From Rhizobium etli 8C-3 (lineage in GTDB: Bacteria > Pseudomonadota > Alphaproteobacteria > Rhizobiales > Rhizobiaceae): DNA of 64,000 nucleotides. The stretch spans positions 1,488,001 to 1,552,000 of the forward strand of contig NZ_CP017244.1 in the NCBI RefSeq assembly GCF_001908375.1. Direction: 5' to 3'. The translations under genes were made by a program, and so were the position numbers. The notes beneath the pieces are model-generated. The model was not told the origin of the DNA and did not search any database. It saw only the letters and a program-made list of their open reading frames with translations. The stretch's first letter is position 1. Every line of letters begins with the position of its first letter. Shown here piece after piece: positions 6,493 to 16,659 of this stretch.

Positions 6493-9122
6493 CCAAGGTG
6501 CGATTGAGGGTCGTCGGGCAAGTCACCGCCCATGCCTTGGTGTCGATCCTCAGGGCTCGACGTAGAACCGGTGAGAGGGGCGACGGACGTTTTGAGTTTG
6601 TAGACCTCGACCGGACATGGATATACACCTCGACGCATCAGTCTGTTGAGGCGTAGGGCCCTATAGTTTTCAGGGATGAATACGAGGCCCTTGGGAAAGC
6701 GCCGGTTGACCTTGAGCTTCGCCGTCAATTCTCCCAGAGCCGATCGCACGACCACCTGATCGCCATGCGAAAAACCAAGTTGGGCGGCATCCTGCGCGCT
6801 CATCTCGACATAGGGGTCGTCAGCGACGGTATTCAGGATCTCCGAGCGTTCGGAAAGATATCCGTTGTGGAACAGGCAGTTGCCGGTAATCAGCATGAGT
6901 CCGCCGGCTGTTTGAGCAACCAACGGCGGCGCGAAAAACGCACCAGACGGTTGGAACGGGACCGCCTTGGTGAACGCGCCGTCAGCGCCAAGCCCATCCT
7001 GCGTCAATCCCTGATAGGCCGGAACCTGCCGGGCGATCTCGTCGAATATTCCGCCTTCCGTCGAAGGCTGCAGCATCTTGCTGCGCAGCGCTGCGACGAA
7101 GTCGAAAATCGCCAGATTGCCTCTTGCCTCGAAGGCGGGTTCGCGAAATTTGCGGATCTTCTGGATCCGACCCTCGTTGTTGGTGAAGGTCCCCGATTCC
7201 TCGCCGTAGCCTGCCGCGGGCAGAACTACCTCGGCCAGTCCTGCCGTATCGGTTAGGAAGGTATCCTGCACGATCAGGAGATCGGCGGCGCCAAGCGCCC
7301 GCATGACGAAATCCCTGTCGGGGTAGGCGATCAGGGGGTCTGCTCCGGCAAGGTAGAGCGCGCCCATCCCGCCACCGAGGCAGAGCTCCAGAATGGCGTC
7401 GAGTCCCGCGCCGGATTGAGGGGCGATTTCGGTCCGCCAGTTCCGTGCAAGGGTTGTACGGGCCGTATCATGGCTGAGCGTCCACGATCCCGGCAAATCA
7501 GCAGGCAAAACTCCCATGTCCCAGGCGCCCAGCTGGTTGGCACGGTCAAAGAGGAACTGCATTGCCGGGCCCTTGCCGAGCAGGCGCAGAACCTGCAGTA
7601 GGTTGTTGAGCTGCTGCAGCGTCTGGCGCGCTGCGGATGCTCTCAAGAGCTCGACGCTGACAAGCACAGAGACGCTTCGGCTTTCCTTGAGCGCGCTGGC
7701 CAGACGACTGGGTCCGTCGCGACCGGTATCGACCGGCGGCCTGCCGACCGTCGCTTCGATGTCCGCCAAAGCCTCGCCCGGCAAGGCGTGACCTGCCGCC
7801 GCCACGAGCCCGGCAACAACCGCCGCAAGAGCGGCCGTTTCTCCGCCCGGCGGCACGCGAACCACAGCGCAGGCATCGGCCTCCAGACGGGAGGGCCGCG
7901 CCGAAAGCATGAGCAATGCGGTCTGCCGCCGTCGGGCGCCGTCCCGCAGCAGGTATTCGGTGACCGGGTTCTCCTCGGTCACGTTGCCGCCGACGACAAA
8001 CACGCAGTCGTTGGCGATCACCTCGTCCAGTGGTGCGCGGCTGTAGAAGGCTGCCAGTAATGGCCCGAGCGTATCGAAGGGTACGGACCAGCGCGACGAG
8101 CAATCAATGTTGTTGGTCCGGAATACCGTCCGCATCAGCTTCTGGAACTGATAGAGCACCTCGTTGGGCAGGCGCGGCGAGGCCAGCCCCGCTGCGGCCT
8201 TGTCCTCGACAGCCGAAAGCCGCCGGCCCAGATAGTCCGCCGCTTCGTCCCAGGAAACCGGAGCCAGAGCGCCATTGCGACGGATCATCGGCCGCTCGAT
8301 CCGGTCCCTGCCCGAGACGAAATCGAGACCGAAGCGTCCCCGCACGCAAAGCGTTTCGTGGTTGACCCCTTCGTCCCATTTCGAGCGCACCCGCATAAAC
8401 TCTCCCTTGCGTGTGCCCACCGTCAGTTGGCAACCGGTGCCGCAATGCGGGCAGACCGTGTCGGTCTCTACCAGATCCCAGGGCCGCGCCTTGTAACGGT
8501 AGGGAAAGCTCATCAGAGCGCCGACCGGGCAGACCTCGATGCAATTGCCGCACTGATCGCAACTCGCAAGGCTACCCTCGAACCCGGTGACGGCCGTATC
8601 CATGCCTTTTTCGACTGTGCCAAGTGCGACCGCGCCGACCACCTCCTCACACATCCGCACGCAACGCTGGCACTGGATGCAGCGATTGACGTTCATGATG
8701 ACGACCGGGCTGAGACGGAGATCTTCGGAGTGGAATACGCGCTTGGGGTCGTGGAACTCGCTTTTGCGGGGCCCGTATGCCATCACCATGTCCTGAAGCT
8801 CGCATTCGCCGCCCTTGTCGCAGATCGGGCAGTCGAGTGGGTGGTTCGCAAGCAGCATGTCGAGCATCGAAGACCGTGTTTCGTCGATCATCGGCGTATT
8901 CGTCCGCACGACCATGCCTTCGGTGACGGTGGTGGCGCAAGACGGCTGCAGCCGCCGCAACCCGTCAATCTCCACCAGGCACATGCGGCAGGAGGCCAGC
9001 GGCGGCAGCCGCTTCCAGTAACAGAAGGTCGGAATCGCGATTCCCAAACGCTCGGCCGCCATGAGCACCGTGGAGCCAGCCTCGACCTCGAGCGCTTGTC
9101 CGTCGATTGTAACGCTAACCAT
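6486..9122 (-). CDS. nuoG: NADH-quinone oxidoreductase subunit G, large type with N7 motif
   Basis: 878-residue peripheral-arm subunit. The N-terminal [2Fe-2S] ligands are C34, C45, C48 and C62. The His-ligated cluster uses H94, C98, C101 and C107. Two ferredoxin motifs follow at C148-C158 and C188-C198. A further set C224, C227, C231 and C259 matches the N7 cluster found in E. coli and Thermus but lost in mitochondrial-type NuoG. Then comes a molybdopterin-oxidoreductase-like domain and a C-terminal MopB-CT-like region (GDQVVVRSALGELTAKL). It is the last gene of the minus-strand operon, 32 bases after nuoF. Size and N7 place it apart from the shorter alphaproteobacterial/mitochondrial type. 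Confidence 0.96.
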   Translation of the reverse strand: MVSVTIDGQALEVEAGSTVLMAAERLGIAIPTFCYWKRLPPLASCRMCLVEIDGLRRLQPSCATTVTEGMVVRTNTPMIDETRSSMLDMLLANHPLDCPICDKGGECELQDMVMAYGPRKSEFHDPKRVFHSEDLRLSPVVIMNVNRCIQCQRCVRMCEEVVGAVALGTVEKGMDTAVTGFEGSLASCDQCGNCIEVCPVGALMSFPYRYKARPWDLVETDTVCPHCGTGCQLTVGTRKGEFMRVRSKWDEGVNHETLCVRGRFGLDFVSGRDRIERPMIRRNGALAPVSWDEAADYLGRRLSAVEDKAAAGLASPRLPNEVLYQFQKLMRTVFRTNNIDCSSRWSVPFDTLGPLLAAFYSRAPLDEVIANDCVFVVGGNVTEENPVTEYLLRDGARRRQTALLMLSARPSRLEADACAVVRVPPGGETAALAAVVAGLVAAAGHALPGEALADIEATVGRPPVDTGRDGPSRLASALKESRSVSVLVSVELLRASAARQTLQQLNNLLQVLRLLGKGPAMQFLFDRANQLGAWDMGVLPADLPGSWTLSHDTARTTLARNWRTEIAPQSGAGLDAILELCLGGGMGALYLAGADPLIAYPDRDFVMRALGAADLLIVQDTFLTDTAGLAEVVLPAAGYGEESGTFTNNEGRIQKIRKFREPAFEARGNLAIFDFVAALRSKMLQPSTEGGIFDEIARQVPAYQGLTQDGLGADGAFTKAVPFQPSGAFFAPPLVAQTAGGLMLITGNCLFHNGYLSERSEILNTVADDPYVEMSAQDAAQLGFSHGDQVVVRSALGELTAKLKVNRRFPKGLVFIPENYRALRLNRLMRRGVYPCPVEVYKLKTSVAPLTGSTSSPEDRHQGMGGDLPDDPQSHLGQ

Positions 9123-9154
9123 GCTTCCTCCAAGCCCGCCTTAAAGACACGCTC

Positions 9155-10420
9155 TCAGTGAAACGGGCACCTCCGCTCCTCGATATGGGCGACGAACTCG
9201 TCACGGAAATGCTTAAGCGCCGCCCGCAATCCCATCGCGGCACCGTCACCCAAGGCACAAAACGTATTGCCGAAAATGCCCTTGCAAAGCATCTCCAGCT
9301 GCTCCAGATCGCCAGGTTCGCCTTCCCCGGTCTCAATGCGACGCAATACTTTTACGGCCCAGTTCAACCCTTCCCGGCACGGCGTACACTTGCCGCAGGA
9401 CTCGTGATGGAAGAACTCGACGATCCTGGTGGAGACCTTGACCATGCAGGTCGAGTCGTCGATTACGACAACGCCGGCCGAGCCAAGCATCGAGCCGGCG
9501 GCAGCAAGCGAGTCGAAATCCATCCCGACCTCCAGCCCGTCCTCAGGTATGACCGGGGCCGAAACCCCGCCCGGAATTACAGCCTTGATCCTGCGTCCCG
9601 GTAACGGACCGCCAGCATGCTCCTCGACCAGTTCGCGCAACGCTATGCCCATCGGCAACTCGTAAAGGCCGGGTTTGCGCACCTGCCCGCTCAGGCAGTA
9701 GAGCTTCGGGCCGGGGCTCCGATCCGGACCGATCCCCCGAAACCAGGCGGGCCCGCGCATTACAATATGCGGCACGCAAGCAAGCGTCTCGACGTTGTTG
9801 ATGACGGTGGGGCTGGAGTAGAGCCCGGCCACGGCGGGAAACGGCGGTTTCAATCGCGGCTGGGCCCGTTTGCCCTCGAGCGACTCGAGCATCGCGGTCT
9901 CCTCGCCGCAGATATAGGCGCCGGCGCCGCAGTGAACGTGCACGGTGAACTTGAAATCAGAGCCTAGGACGTTGGCTCCGATATAGGACTTTTCGCGAGC
10001 CTGAGCGATCGCTTGCTCCAGGCGGCGTATCGCCGTCACATATTCTCCCCGGATGTAGACATAGGCGGTGTCGGCACCGATTGCGTAGGCGCTTAGCGCC
10101 AGGCCCTCGATGAGCTGGTGAGGATCGCGCTCCATGATAATCCGGTCCTTGAAGGTTCCGGGTTCGCCCTCATCAGCGTTGCAGCACAGATATTTCGGCT
10201 TTCCGGCCTGCTTCGGCACGAAGCTCCATTTCAGGCCCGTCGGGAACCCGGCCCCGCCGCGGCCGCGCAGGTTGGACTGTTTGACAAGTTCGATGACATC
10301 GTCCGGCGAATACTCGCGAAGCGCCTTGGCAAGCGCCTGATAGCCGCCGCCGGCCTCATATGTCGACAGCAAATGACTGTCTGGGACGTCGATATTCTTG
10401 AGAAGAACCGGTTCGAACAT
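9155..10420 (-). CDS. nuoF: NADH-quinone oxidoreductase subunit F (FMN, NADH site, cluster N3)
   Basis: 421 residues. The glycine-rich FMN/NADH loop is at residues 52-62 (RGRGGAGFPTG), with NADEGEPGTFKDR after it. The N3 [4Fe-4S] ligands are C342, C345 and C348 (ESCGKCTPC) plus C388 (NTFCALGD). It takes hydride from NADH and passes electrons into the Fe-S chain. The ATG at 10420 is 4 bases after the nuoE stop. Confidence 0.97.
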   Translation of the reverse strand: MFEPVLLKNIDVPDSHLLSTYEAGGGYQALAKALREYSPDDVIELVKQSNLRGRGGAGFPTGLKWSFVPKQAGKPKYLCCNADEGEPGTFKDRIIMERDPHQLIEGLALSAYAIGADTAYVYIRGEYVTAIRRLEQAIAQAREKSYIGANVLGSDFKFTVHVHCGAGAYICGEETAMLESLEGKRAQPRLKPPFPAVAGLYSSPTVINNVETLACVPHIVMRGPAWFRGIGPDRSPGPKLYCLSGQVRKPGLYELPMGIALRELVEEHAGGPLPGRRIKAVIPGGVSAPVIPEDGLEVGMDFDSLAAAGSMLGSAGVVVIDDSTCMVKVSTRIVEFFHHESCGKCTPCREGLNWAVKVLRRIETGEGEPGDLEQLEMLCKGIFGNTFCALGDGAAMGLRAALKHFRDEFVAHIEERRCPFH

Positions 10421-10424
10421 GGCG

Positions 10425-10937
10425 CTACTTCCCAGGCGATCGCACAGCGGCGGGCTCAACAGTTTCGACCTGCCTCGCCATGGCGCGGAGGCTTTCCAGG
10501 AGCGCGTCTATGCGCACGACATCGAGGTTGCCGTGGTAGTCGTTTCCAACCTGCATCACCGGCGCCATCTCGCACGCACCGAGGCACTCGACGGTCGAAA
10601 GCGTAAACAGCCCATCCGGTGTCGTGCCCCCCTTCTTGATTTCCAAAACCTCTTCCAAATGCCTCAAGAGGTCCTCGGCGCGGCACAGCATGCAGGAAAC
10701 GTTGTCGCACAGTTGCAGGTGAAACAGGCCAACCGGCTCGGTATGGAAGAGTGTGTAGAAGGTCGCAAGTTCGTAGACCCACATCCGCTCGACACCAAGG
10801 ATATCGGCGACTTCTTCCAGCACTGGACCAGGCAAATGGCCATGCTCCCTCTGCGCGATCACAAGCGCGGGCATGATCGCTGAGCGCTGGTCGGGATACC
10901 GCGCCGCTGCCGCCTCGATTTGTTCGCGCATGGTCAT
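10425..10937 (-). CDS. nuoE: NADH-quinone oxidoreductase subunit E ([2Fe-2S] N1a)
   Basis: 170-residue thioredoxin-like [2Fe-2S] subunit. The N-terminal helical part (PALVIAQREHGHLP, ATFYTLFHTEPVG) is followed by ligands C77, C82, C118 and C122, the usual C-x4-C...C-x3-C set for N1a. It pairs with NuoF and NuoG in the NADH dehydrogenase module. It begins 18 bases after nuoD. Confidence 0.97.
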   Translation of the reverse strand: MTMREQIEAAAARYPDQRSAIMPALVIAQREHGHLPGPVLEEVADILGVERMWVYELATFYTLFHTEPVGLFHLQLCDNVSCMLCRAEDLLRHLEEVLEIKKGGTTPDGLFTLSTVECLGACEMAPVMQVGNDYHGNLDVVRIDALLESLRAMARQVETVEPAAVRSPGK

Positions 10938-10955
10938 TGCGTCTGCACCTTCCTG

Positions 10956-12170
10956 CTACTTGTCCACCTCGGCCATCACCGGGTCGAGACTGCCGAGCAC
11001 GGCGATCATGTCCGCCAGATAGCGGGCGTTGGTCACTCCAAAGAGCGCCTGAAGGTTGACGAAGGACGGTGCCCGCACCTTCATGCGGAACGGTTTGGGC
11101 GATCCGTCGCTGATGATGTAGAAGCCTAGCTCGCCCTTTGGCGCCTCGATCGCCGAATAGACTTCGCCCTTCGGCACCTTGAAGCCGTAGGCCGACAGGT
11201 CGAAATGCTGGATCAATGCCTCCATCGAGCAGTGCACCCTTTCCTTGTCCACCGGGTAGGCGATTGTCGGCATGTCGATCTGGAACGGTCCCTCGGGCAT
11301 CTGGTCGAGACATTGGTCAATGATCCGGATGCTCTCGCGCATTTCAGCGACGCGGCATTGCCAGCGCGCATAGCAGTCGCCCTCCTTGCGGGTAACGACA
11401 TTGAAGTCGAGCCGATCGTAGATCTCGTACGGCTCGTCGCGGCGAATATCCCAATCGACACCCGAGGCGCGCAGGTTCGGGCCACTCAGGCCGAGATCGA
11501 TGGCATCCTCGGCGGCGATTATGCCGATCCCTTGCGTGCGGTTCAAAAACACCCGGTTGGTCTCGAGCAGTCGCTCATAGTCGCGAATGCGGTTCGGGAA
11601 GATGTCACAGAATTCCCGGATCTTGGGGAGGAACCCGTCTGGCAGATCCTCGCGCACACCGCCAACCCGGCAGAAGGAGGTATGCATCCGCGCCCCGGTG
11701 ATCATCTCCAGCAGATCCATGATCATTTCGCGCTCGCGCATCGCGTAAAGCAAGGCCGTCATGGCGCCGAGGTCCATCGGCAGTGCGCCGGTGATCAGGA
11801 GATGGCCGGAAATCCGCGCCAGCTCAGCCATCAACACGCGAATATACTGCGCCCGTACCGGGGCTTCTATGCCGAGGAGTTTCTCCACGGCCAGCGCAAA
11901 GGCCAGGTTATTCGACGGTGGGCAGAGATAGTCGAGCCGGTCCGTCAACGGGAATATCTGGGTATAGGTGAAGCTCTCCGCCAGTTTTTCGGTGCCGCGG
12001 TGGAGATAGCCAATATGCGGATCCACGCGCTCGACGTATTCGCCGTTCAATTCGAGGACGAGCCGAAGAACCCCATGGGTGCTGGGGTGTTGCGGGCCGA
12101 GGTTGAGAAGCACTTCCCTGGTGTTGAGCGCTTCGCCTTCTGGCCTGCTGAGTTCGGTGACTTCGGTCAT
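10956..12170 (-). CDS. nuoD: NADH-quinone oxidoreductase subunit D (49-kDa type, quinone site)
   Basis: 404 residues, homologous to the large subunit of NiFe hydrogenases without the metal site. Signatures include NLGPQHPSTHGVLRL near residue 25, HIGYLHRGTEKLAE, and PKGELGFYIISDGSPKPFRMKVR near the C-terminus. It forms the quinone-binding pocket with NuoB and NuoH. The ATG at 12170 lies one base after the nuoC stop. NuoC and NuoD are separate proteins, unlike the NuoCD fusion of enterobacteria. Confidence 0.97.
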   Translation of the reverse strand: MTEVTELSRPEGEALNTREVLLNLGPQHPSTHGVLRLVLELNGEYVERVDPHIGYLHRGTEKLAESFTYTQIFPLTDRLDYLCPPSNNLAFALAVEKLLGIEAPVRAQYIRVLMAELARISGHLLITGALPMDLGAMTALLYAMREREMIMDLLEMITGARMHTSFCRVGGVREDLPDGFLPKIREFCDIFPNRIRDYERLLETNRVFLNRTQGIGIIAAEDAIDLGLSGPNLRASGVDWDIRRDEPYEIYDRLDFNVVTRKEGDCYARWQCRVAEMRESIRIIDQCLDQMPEGPFQIDMPTIAYPVDKERVHCSMEALIQHFDLSAYGFKVPKGEVYSAIEAPKGELGFYIISDGSPKPFRMKVRAPSFVNLQALFGVTNARYLADMIAVLGSLDPVMAEVDK

Positions 12171-12171
12171 C

Positions 12172-12735
12172 TCAACGCTCCGGCGCGGAACGGCCCCCTT
12201 GCGGAATTTCCCTGGTGGCAAGGTCTGGCGGTGTCGGCGGCGGACCTTCGGCTCCAAACGGATTCAACTTATCCTTGTATCCACGCAGCGGAAAGTCCTT
12301 ACGCTGCGGGAAGCCTTCGAATCCCTCCCACATGTAGATCCGGCGCAGGTCAGGATGGCCGTCAAACCTGATCCCGTACATGTCCCAAGCTTCGCGTTCA
12401 TGCCAGTTGGCCGTACGCCAGACGCCCGTAACCGAGGAAAGCTTCGGCGGATCGCCAAGCCAGCACTTGATGCGAATCCGCCACCGGTTGGGTAGCGAGT
12501 AGAGGTGGTACACCGCCTCGAACCGCGGCGTTTCGGGATAGTGATCAACCCCGCAGATGTCGGACAGGAAGTTGAATTGCAGCGCTGGATCCTCCTTGAG
12601 GAACCGGCAGAACTCGACGATTGTCTCGGGAGGAACAGCAAAGACGTGAATGCCGTGCGCAGAGCCTAGGTCCTCGATTGCGTCCCCGAAACGCTCGATG
12701 ATCGGACCACGATTGAAAGGTCGCGCCATGCTCAT
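12172..12735 (-). CDS. nuoC: NADH-quinone oxidoreductase subunit C (30-kDa type)
   Basis: 187-residue peripheral-arm scaffold protein. The diagnostic C-terminal motif is [20 protein letters not shown] followed by [21 protein letters not shown]. Its start overlaps the nuoB stop by four bases (ATGA), indicating translational coupling. The tail after residue 165 is proline-rich and variable. Confidence 0.97.
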   Translation of the reverse strand: MSMARPFNRGPIIERFGDAIEDLGSAHGIHVFAVPPETIVEFCRFLKEDPALQFNFLSDICGVDHYPETPRFEAVYHLYSLPNRWRIRIKCWLGDPPKLSSVTGVWRTANWHEREAWDMYGIRFDGHPDLRRIYMWEGFEGFPQRKDFPLRGYKDKLNPFGAEGPPPTPPDLATREIPQGGRSAPER

Positions 12736-13235
12736 GACACTGCAGCCCGTTCCAAAGACGTTCCGGCCAGCGCGCGGGACCTCTTGATCTTCTCTTGAAG
12801 CAGGAGGAAGCCGTGCATCAACGCCTCTGGCCGTGGAGGACAGCCGGGCACATGTACGTCGACGGGCACGAAAGTCTCCGATCCCTGCACCACGGCGTAA
12901 GTGTTGTAAACGCCCCCAGAAATGGCGCAGGTGCCCATTGCAATGACCCAGCGCGGTTCCGGCATCTGGTCGTAGAGCCGACGCACCACGGGCGCGAATT
13001 TCCGGGTCACGGTGCCGGCGATGATCATCACATCGGACTGACGTGGTGAAGGGCGGAACACCACGCCGAACCGGTCGAGATCATAGCGCGCGCAACCCGC
13101 TGAGATCATCTCGATGGCACAGCAGGCAATACCGAAGGTCTCAGGCCAAAGGGCCGATTTCCGGCTCCAATTGATGACGCTTTCGGTCGTGGTGAACAGC
13201 ACGCTATCGCGGATCGCGTTGTTTACTCCTCCCAT
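12732..13235 (-). CDS. nuoB: NADH-quinone oxidoreductase subunit B ([4Fe-4S] N2)
   Basis: 167 residues. The N2 cluster ligands are the tandem C38-C39 (GIACCAIEM), C103 (GTCAISGG) and C132 ([10 protein letters not shown]); N2 donates electrons to quinone. The ATG at 13235 has GGGAG 7 bases upstream and overlaps the end of nuoA by 13 bases. A much longer upstream reading in this frame is only the shadow of nuoA. Confidence 0.95.
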   Translation of the reverse strand: MGGVNNAIRDSVLFTTTESVINWSRKSALWPETFGIACCAIEMISAGCARYDLDRFGVVFRPSPRQSDVMIIAGTVTRKFAPVVRRLYDQMPEPRWVIAMGTCAISGGVYNTYAVVQGSETFVPVDVHVPGCPPRPEALMHGFLLLQEKIKRSRALAGTSLERAAVS

Positions 13236-13588
13236 TCCAACGCTCCCTTCAGCCAAGCGTAGGCGAAACCCACGATAAGCAGCAACATGAAGACGAACAT
13301 CTCGACATAACCGATGAATCCGATCTCTTTGAGAACGACGGCCCAGGGAAAGAGGAACATTGCCTCGACATCGAAGACCACCAGCAATATCGCAAGAATA
13401 AAGAACGGCACTCTGAAGCGGCCCCCGGCGGCCTCGCCCGACGGGTCCATGCCGCATTCGTAGGGCATGTTCTTTGCGGGATAGGGATTGGAGGGGCGCA
13501 GCAGCGAGGAAACGAAAAGCGTCGTCATCGCCACCAGAACAATTCCGGCGGCCATGAAAAGAACCGGCAGGAATTCCATTCCAGACAT
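13223..13588 (-). CDS. nuoA: NADH-quinone oxidoreductase subunit A
   Basis: 121-residue, three-helix membrane subunit. The loop [17 protein letters not shown] carries the conserved Cys seen in NuoA/ND3, and the second helix contains [21 protein letters not shown]. It follows nuoN in this permuted operon after 150 non-coding bases, the longest gap in the minus-strand unit. A secondary promoter for the nuoA-G half may lie there. Confidence 0.97.
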   Translation of the reverse strand: MSGMEFLPVLFMAAGIVLVAMTTLFVSSLLRPSNPYPAKNMPYECGMDPSGEAAGGRFRVPFFILAILLVVFDVEAMFLFPWAVVLKEIGFIGYVEMFVFMLLLIVGFAYAWLKGALEWEE

Positions 13589-13738
13589 GTCGCATTTTCC
13601 CGGTCACCGGGGGCCTTGCTCAGGCCGCGACCGGCGCCATTCGGGCCGGCAATGCGGTCGCCCCAGTAAGTGACTTGGGCGCTCCTTTCTTTGATCGTCA
13701 GTGTATTCCCTCGGGGGAATCATTGCAATTCCAATAGA

Positions 13739-15178
13739 TCAGCCTCCAAACACTGCACCTTGAGCAAGCCTCAGGAAGCGTTCCGGAAATAGGCCGATCC
13801 CGAGAGTCCCTAAGGCTGTGAAGGCGAGCGTCGCTCGAACCAGGGGCGTCAGAGCCGGGTCAAACGCCCTTTGTGGCTCGCGCATGTAGATGACCATGAC
13901 GATGCGGATGTAGAAGTAGGCCGCGACGGCGCTGAGCAGCACTGCGATCACCGCCAGCATGACGAAGCCCCGCTCGATCAAGGCGACCAGCACGTAGAAC
14001 TTGGCGAAGAACCCGGCTGTTGGCGGGATGCCGGCCAGCGAGAACAGATAAAGCAGCATCAGAAGCGCCAGCCCGGGATGCGACCTGGCAAAGCCTGCGT
14101 AGTCTTCGATAATCTCGCCCGAGAAATCGCCGTTCCGCATCATGATGACGATGCCGAAAATGCCAAGGTTCATCATGGAATAGATCAGGAGGTAGAGCAT
14201 CACGCTGGCGGTCCCGTCCGCACTGCCGGCCACCACGCCAAAAATGGCGAAGCCGGCATGGGCGATGCTGGAATAGGCCAGGAGGCGCTTGAAATTGTCC
14301 TGCACCAGCGCCACGAAGCTGCCGAGTGCCATCGTCACCACCGCAATGACTGCGACAACGAGCCAGGCGTCCGAGGCTGCAACCAGCGGGTTGAGGAACA
14401 CCCGCAAGATCACCGCGAACCCCGCAGCCTTCGGCCCCACAGACATGAACGCCGTGATCGTCGTGGGCGCGCCCTCGTAGACGTCCGGCACCCACATATG
14501 GAATGGCACCGCGCCGACCTTGAAAACCAACCCAGCGACGATGAAGACCACCGCCAGCAGTAATCCGGGATCGAGCGGATCGCCCGTCACCGCAGCCGCC
14601 ATGCCGTCCAGTTGCGTCGTGCCGGTGAGCCCGTAAATCAGCGAGACGCCATAGAGGAAGATCGCGGTTGAGACCGCGCCAAGGATCACATATTTCAGCG
14701 CCGCTTCGTTCGAACGCGGCTCTCGCCGCAAGAAGCCGGTCAGCACATAGGTGCAGAGCACCATCAGCTCGAGCCCCACATAAAGCGACAGGAGATCGGT
14801 CGCCGAGGCCATGATCATCATTCCCGAAAGGGCAAAGAGCAGCAGGACATAGTATTCGCTACTTTCAATGCCCTCAATGTCGGCATATTTTCGCGACAGG
14901 AAGAATGTCAAAACAGTCGCTATGTAGAAAACGAACTTGAAAAAGACCGAAAAGCCGTCGGCGACGAACATGCCCGTGTAGGCAGGCCGAACCTCGCTCG
15001 CCAGCATGAGTGTCCCCAAGGCTGCCATCAGCACGACGGCGACGGAAGCCCAGACAAAGACATGTCCCTGCCCCTTGCCCACAAGCTGGCCAAGGATCAG
15101 CAGGATGCACGCGCCGGTGATCACCACGATCTCGGGAAGGCTCGCTAAAGCCGACTGGAAAAGCGCGGTGGCGGTCAT
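13739..15178 (-). CDS. nuoN: NADH-quinone oxidoreductase subunit N (antiporter-like)
   Basis: 479 residues with about 14 helices. Key pumping residues are in place: E137 (YVGLELMVLCTY), K220 and H227 (VFKVGAVPFHMWVPDVYEGAP). It is the antiporter-like subunit nearest the quinone module in known complexes. The ATG at 15178 overlaps the nuoM stop (ATGA). It lies directly downstream of nuoM, but upstream of nuoA, so the operon starts with the membrane arm. Confidence 0.96.
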   Translation of the reverse strand: MTATALFQSALASLPEIVVITGACILLILGQLVGKGQGHVFVWASVAVVLMAALGTLMLASEVRPAYTGMFVADGFSVFFKFVFYIATVLTFFLSRKYADIEGIESSEYYVLLLFALSGMMIMASATDLLSLYVGLELMVLCTYVLTGFLRREPRSNEAALKYVILGAVSTAIFLYGVSLIYGLTGTTQLDGMAAAVTGDPLDPGLLLAVVFIVAGLVFKVGAVPFHMWVPDVYEGAPTTITAFMSVGPKAAGFAVILRVFLNPLVAASDAWLVVAVIAVVTMALGSFVALVQDNFKRLLAYSSIAHAGFAIFGVVAGSADGTASVMLYLLIYSMMNLGIFGIVIMMRNGDFSGEIIEDYAGFARSHPGLALLMLLYLFSLAGIPPTAGFFAKFYVLVALIERGFVMLAVIAVLLSAVAAYFYIRIVMVIYMREPQRAFDPALTPLVRATLAFTALGTLGIGLFPERFLRLAQGAVFGG

Positions 15179-16650
15179 TGGCCGCTCCCCTTGGTGAGGA
15201 CTTGCGCCAGCAGATGCTTCACCGAGACGTCGATGATGTTGAGAAAGGGTTTCGGATAGAGCCCGACCCAAAGCACGAAGACGGCCAGCGGCAGGATCGC
15301 AGCCATCTCGCGAGCGTTCACGTCGCGTATCTTGAAGCGAGCGCCGATGCTGGCCGGACCAAGTGCTACCCTCCTAAACATGCCAAGAAGATACGCCGCT
15401 GACAGCAAGGCGCCCACGACCGCGGCCGCGCCGGCGGCCAGGTTGGCGGCAAATCCGCCCGACAGCACCAGCAATTCGCCGACGAACGAATTCGTTCCCG
15501 GCAGGGCCATCGACGACAAGGTAAACAGCGCCAGAAACGCGGTATAGACCGGCGCCACCTTCATCAGCCCGCCATAATCTGGGATATTGCGCGTATGCGT
15601 CCGCTCGTAGATCAGGCCGACGAGGAGGAACAAAGCGCCCGTCGTTATGCCATGATTGAACATTTGCAGGATGCCGCCCTCGAGCCCGCGGAGGTTCAGC
15701 GCAAACACCCCCAGCGTCACGAAACCCATATGGCTGATGCTGGAATAGGCCACCAGCTTCTTCAGATCGTCCTGTGCCAGCGCGAGCAATCCGCCATAGA
15801 CGATGGCAAGTGCCGAAAGCGCCAGCATCAGCGTCGAATAGTATACCGACGCCTCCGGCAGCATCGGCAGCGAGAACCGCAAGAAACCATAGGCACCCAT
15901 CTTCAGGAGCACTCCGGCCAGGATGATGCTGCCGGCGGTCGGCGCCTGTACATGGGCGTCCGGCAGCCAGGTATGAACCGGGACCATCGGCACCTTCACG
16001 GCAAAGGCGATCAGGAAGGCGAAGAAAAGCCAGGATTGGACCCAGAACGGCAAATCCTGACCTGTGAGCGCGAGAATGTCGAAGGTCCTGCCGCCGTGGA
16101 AATAGAGCACGATGACCCCGATCAGGAACAGGAGGCTGCCCGCCAGCGTGTAGAGAAAGAACTTGAAGGCGGCATAGACCCGGCCATCACCGCCCCACAC
16201 TCCGATGATCAGATACATCGGGATCAGCATCGCCTCCCAGCAGACGTAAAACAAAAACAGATCGAGGGCGCAGAATACTCCGAGCATCAGTGCCTGCATG
16301 ACGAGCAGGCTTACCATGAACTCCTTCACCTTGCTGTTTATCGCGACCCATGAGGCGAGCACGCAAATCCACCCCAGCAGTGCGGTCATGAACACGAAGA
16401 GCGCACTGATCCCATCGATACCGAGCGCATAGGTGATCCCGAGCGTGGGCACCCACGCGTGTATCTCGGTGAACTGCATCTGGTGGGTCGTCTGGTCGAA
16501 GCCGGCCAGCATTGCAATGCAGAGAGCCAGGTCGAGGACGGTGATAGCCAGCGCTGTCCAGCGCACCGCATCTTCGCTGCGGAAAAGCAATAGAACCACT
16601 GCCCCGGCAGCGGGCGTGAATACAATGAGGCTGAGGAGCGGCAATCCCAT
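15175..16650 (-). CDS. nuoM: NADH-quinone oxidoreductase subunit M (antiporter-like)
   Basis: 491 residues, about 14 helices. Conserved charged residues are E139 (YVCWEAMLIPMY), K219 (AVKVPMVPVHTWLPDAH), H226 and K250. This is an ordinary NuoM that couples quinone reduction to proton translocation. It begins 9 bases after nuoL and its stop overlaps nuoN. Confidence 0.97.
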   Translation of the reverse strand: MGLPLLSLIVFTPAAGAVVLLLFRSEDAVRWTALAITVLDLALCIAMLAGFDQTTHQMQFTEIHAWVPTLGITYALGIDGISALFVFMTALLGWICVLASWVAINSKVKEFMVSLLVMQALMLGVFCALDLFLFYVCWEAMLIPMYLIIGVWGGDGRVYAAFKFFLYTLAGSLLFLIGVIVLYFHGGRTFDILALTGQDLPFWVQSWLFFAFLIAFAVKVPMVPVHTWLPDAHVQAPTAGSIILAGVLLKMGAYGFLRFSLPMLPEASVYYSTLMLALSALAIVYGGLLALAQDDLKKLVAYSSISHMGFVTLGVFALNLRGLEGGILQMFNHGITTGALFLLVGLIYERTHTRNIPDYGGLMKVAPVYTAFLALFTLSSMALPGTNSFVGELLVLSGGFAANLAAGAAAVVGALLSAAYLLGMFRRVALGPASIGARFKIRDVNAREMAAILPLAVFVLWVGLYPKPFLNIIDVSVKHLLAQVLTKGSGQ

Positions 16651-16659
16651 CGCAACCCC

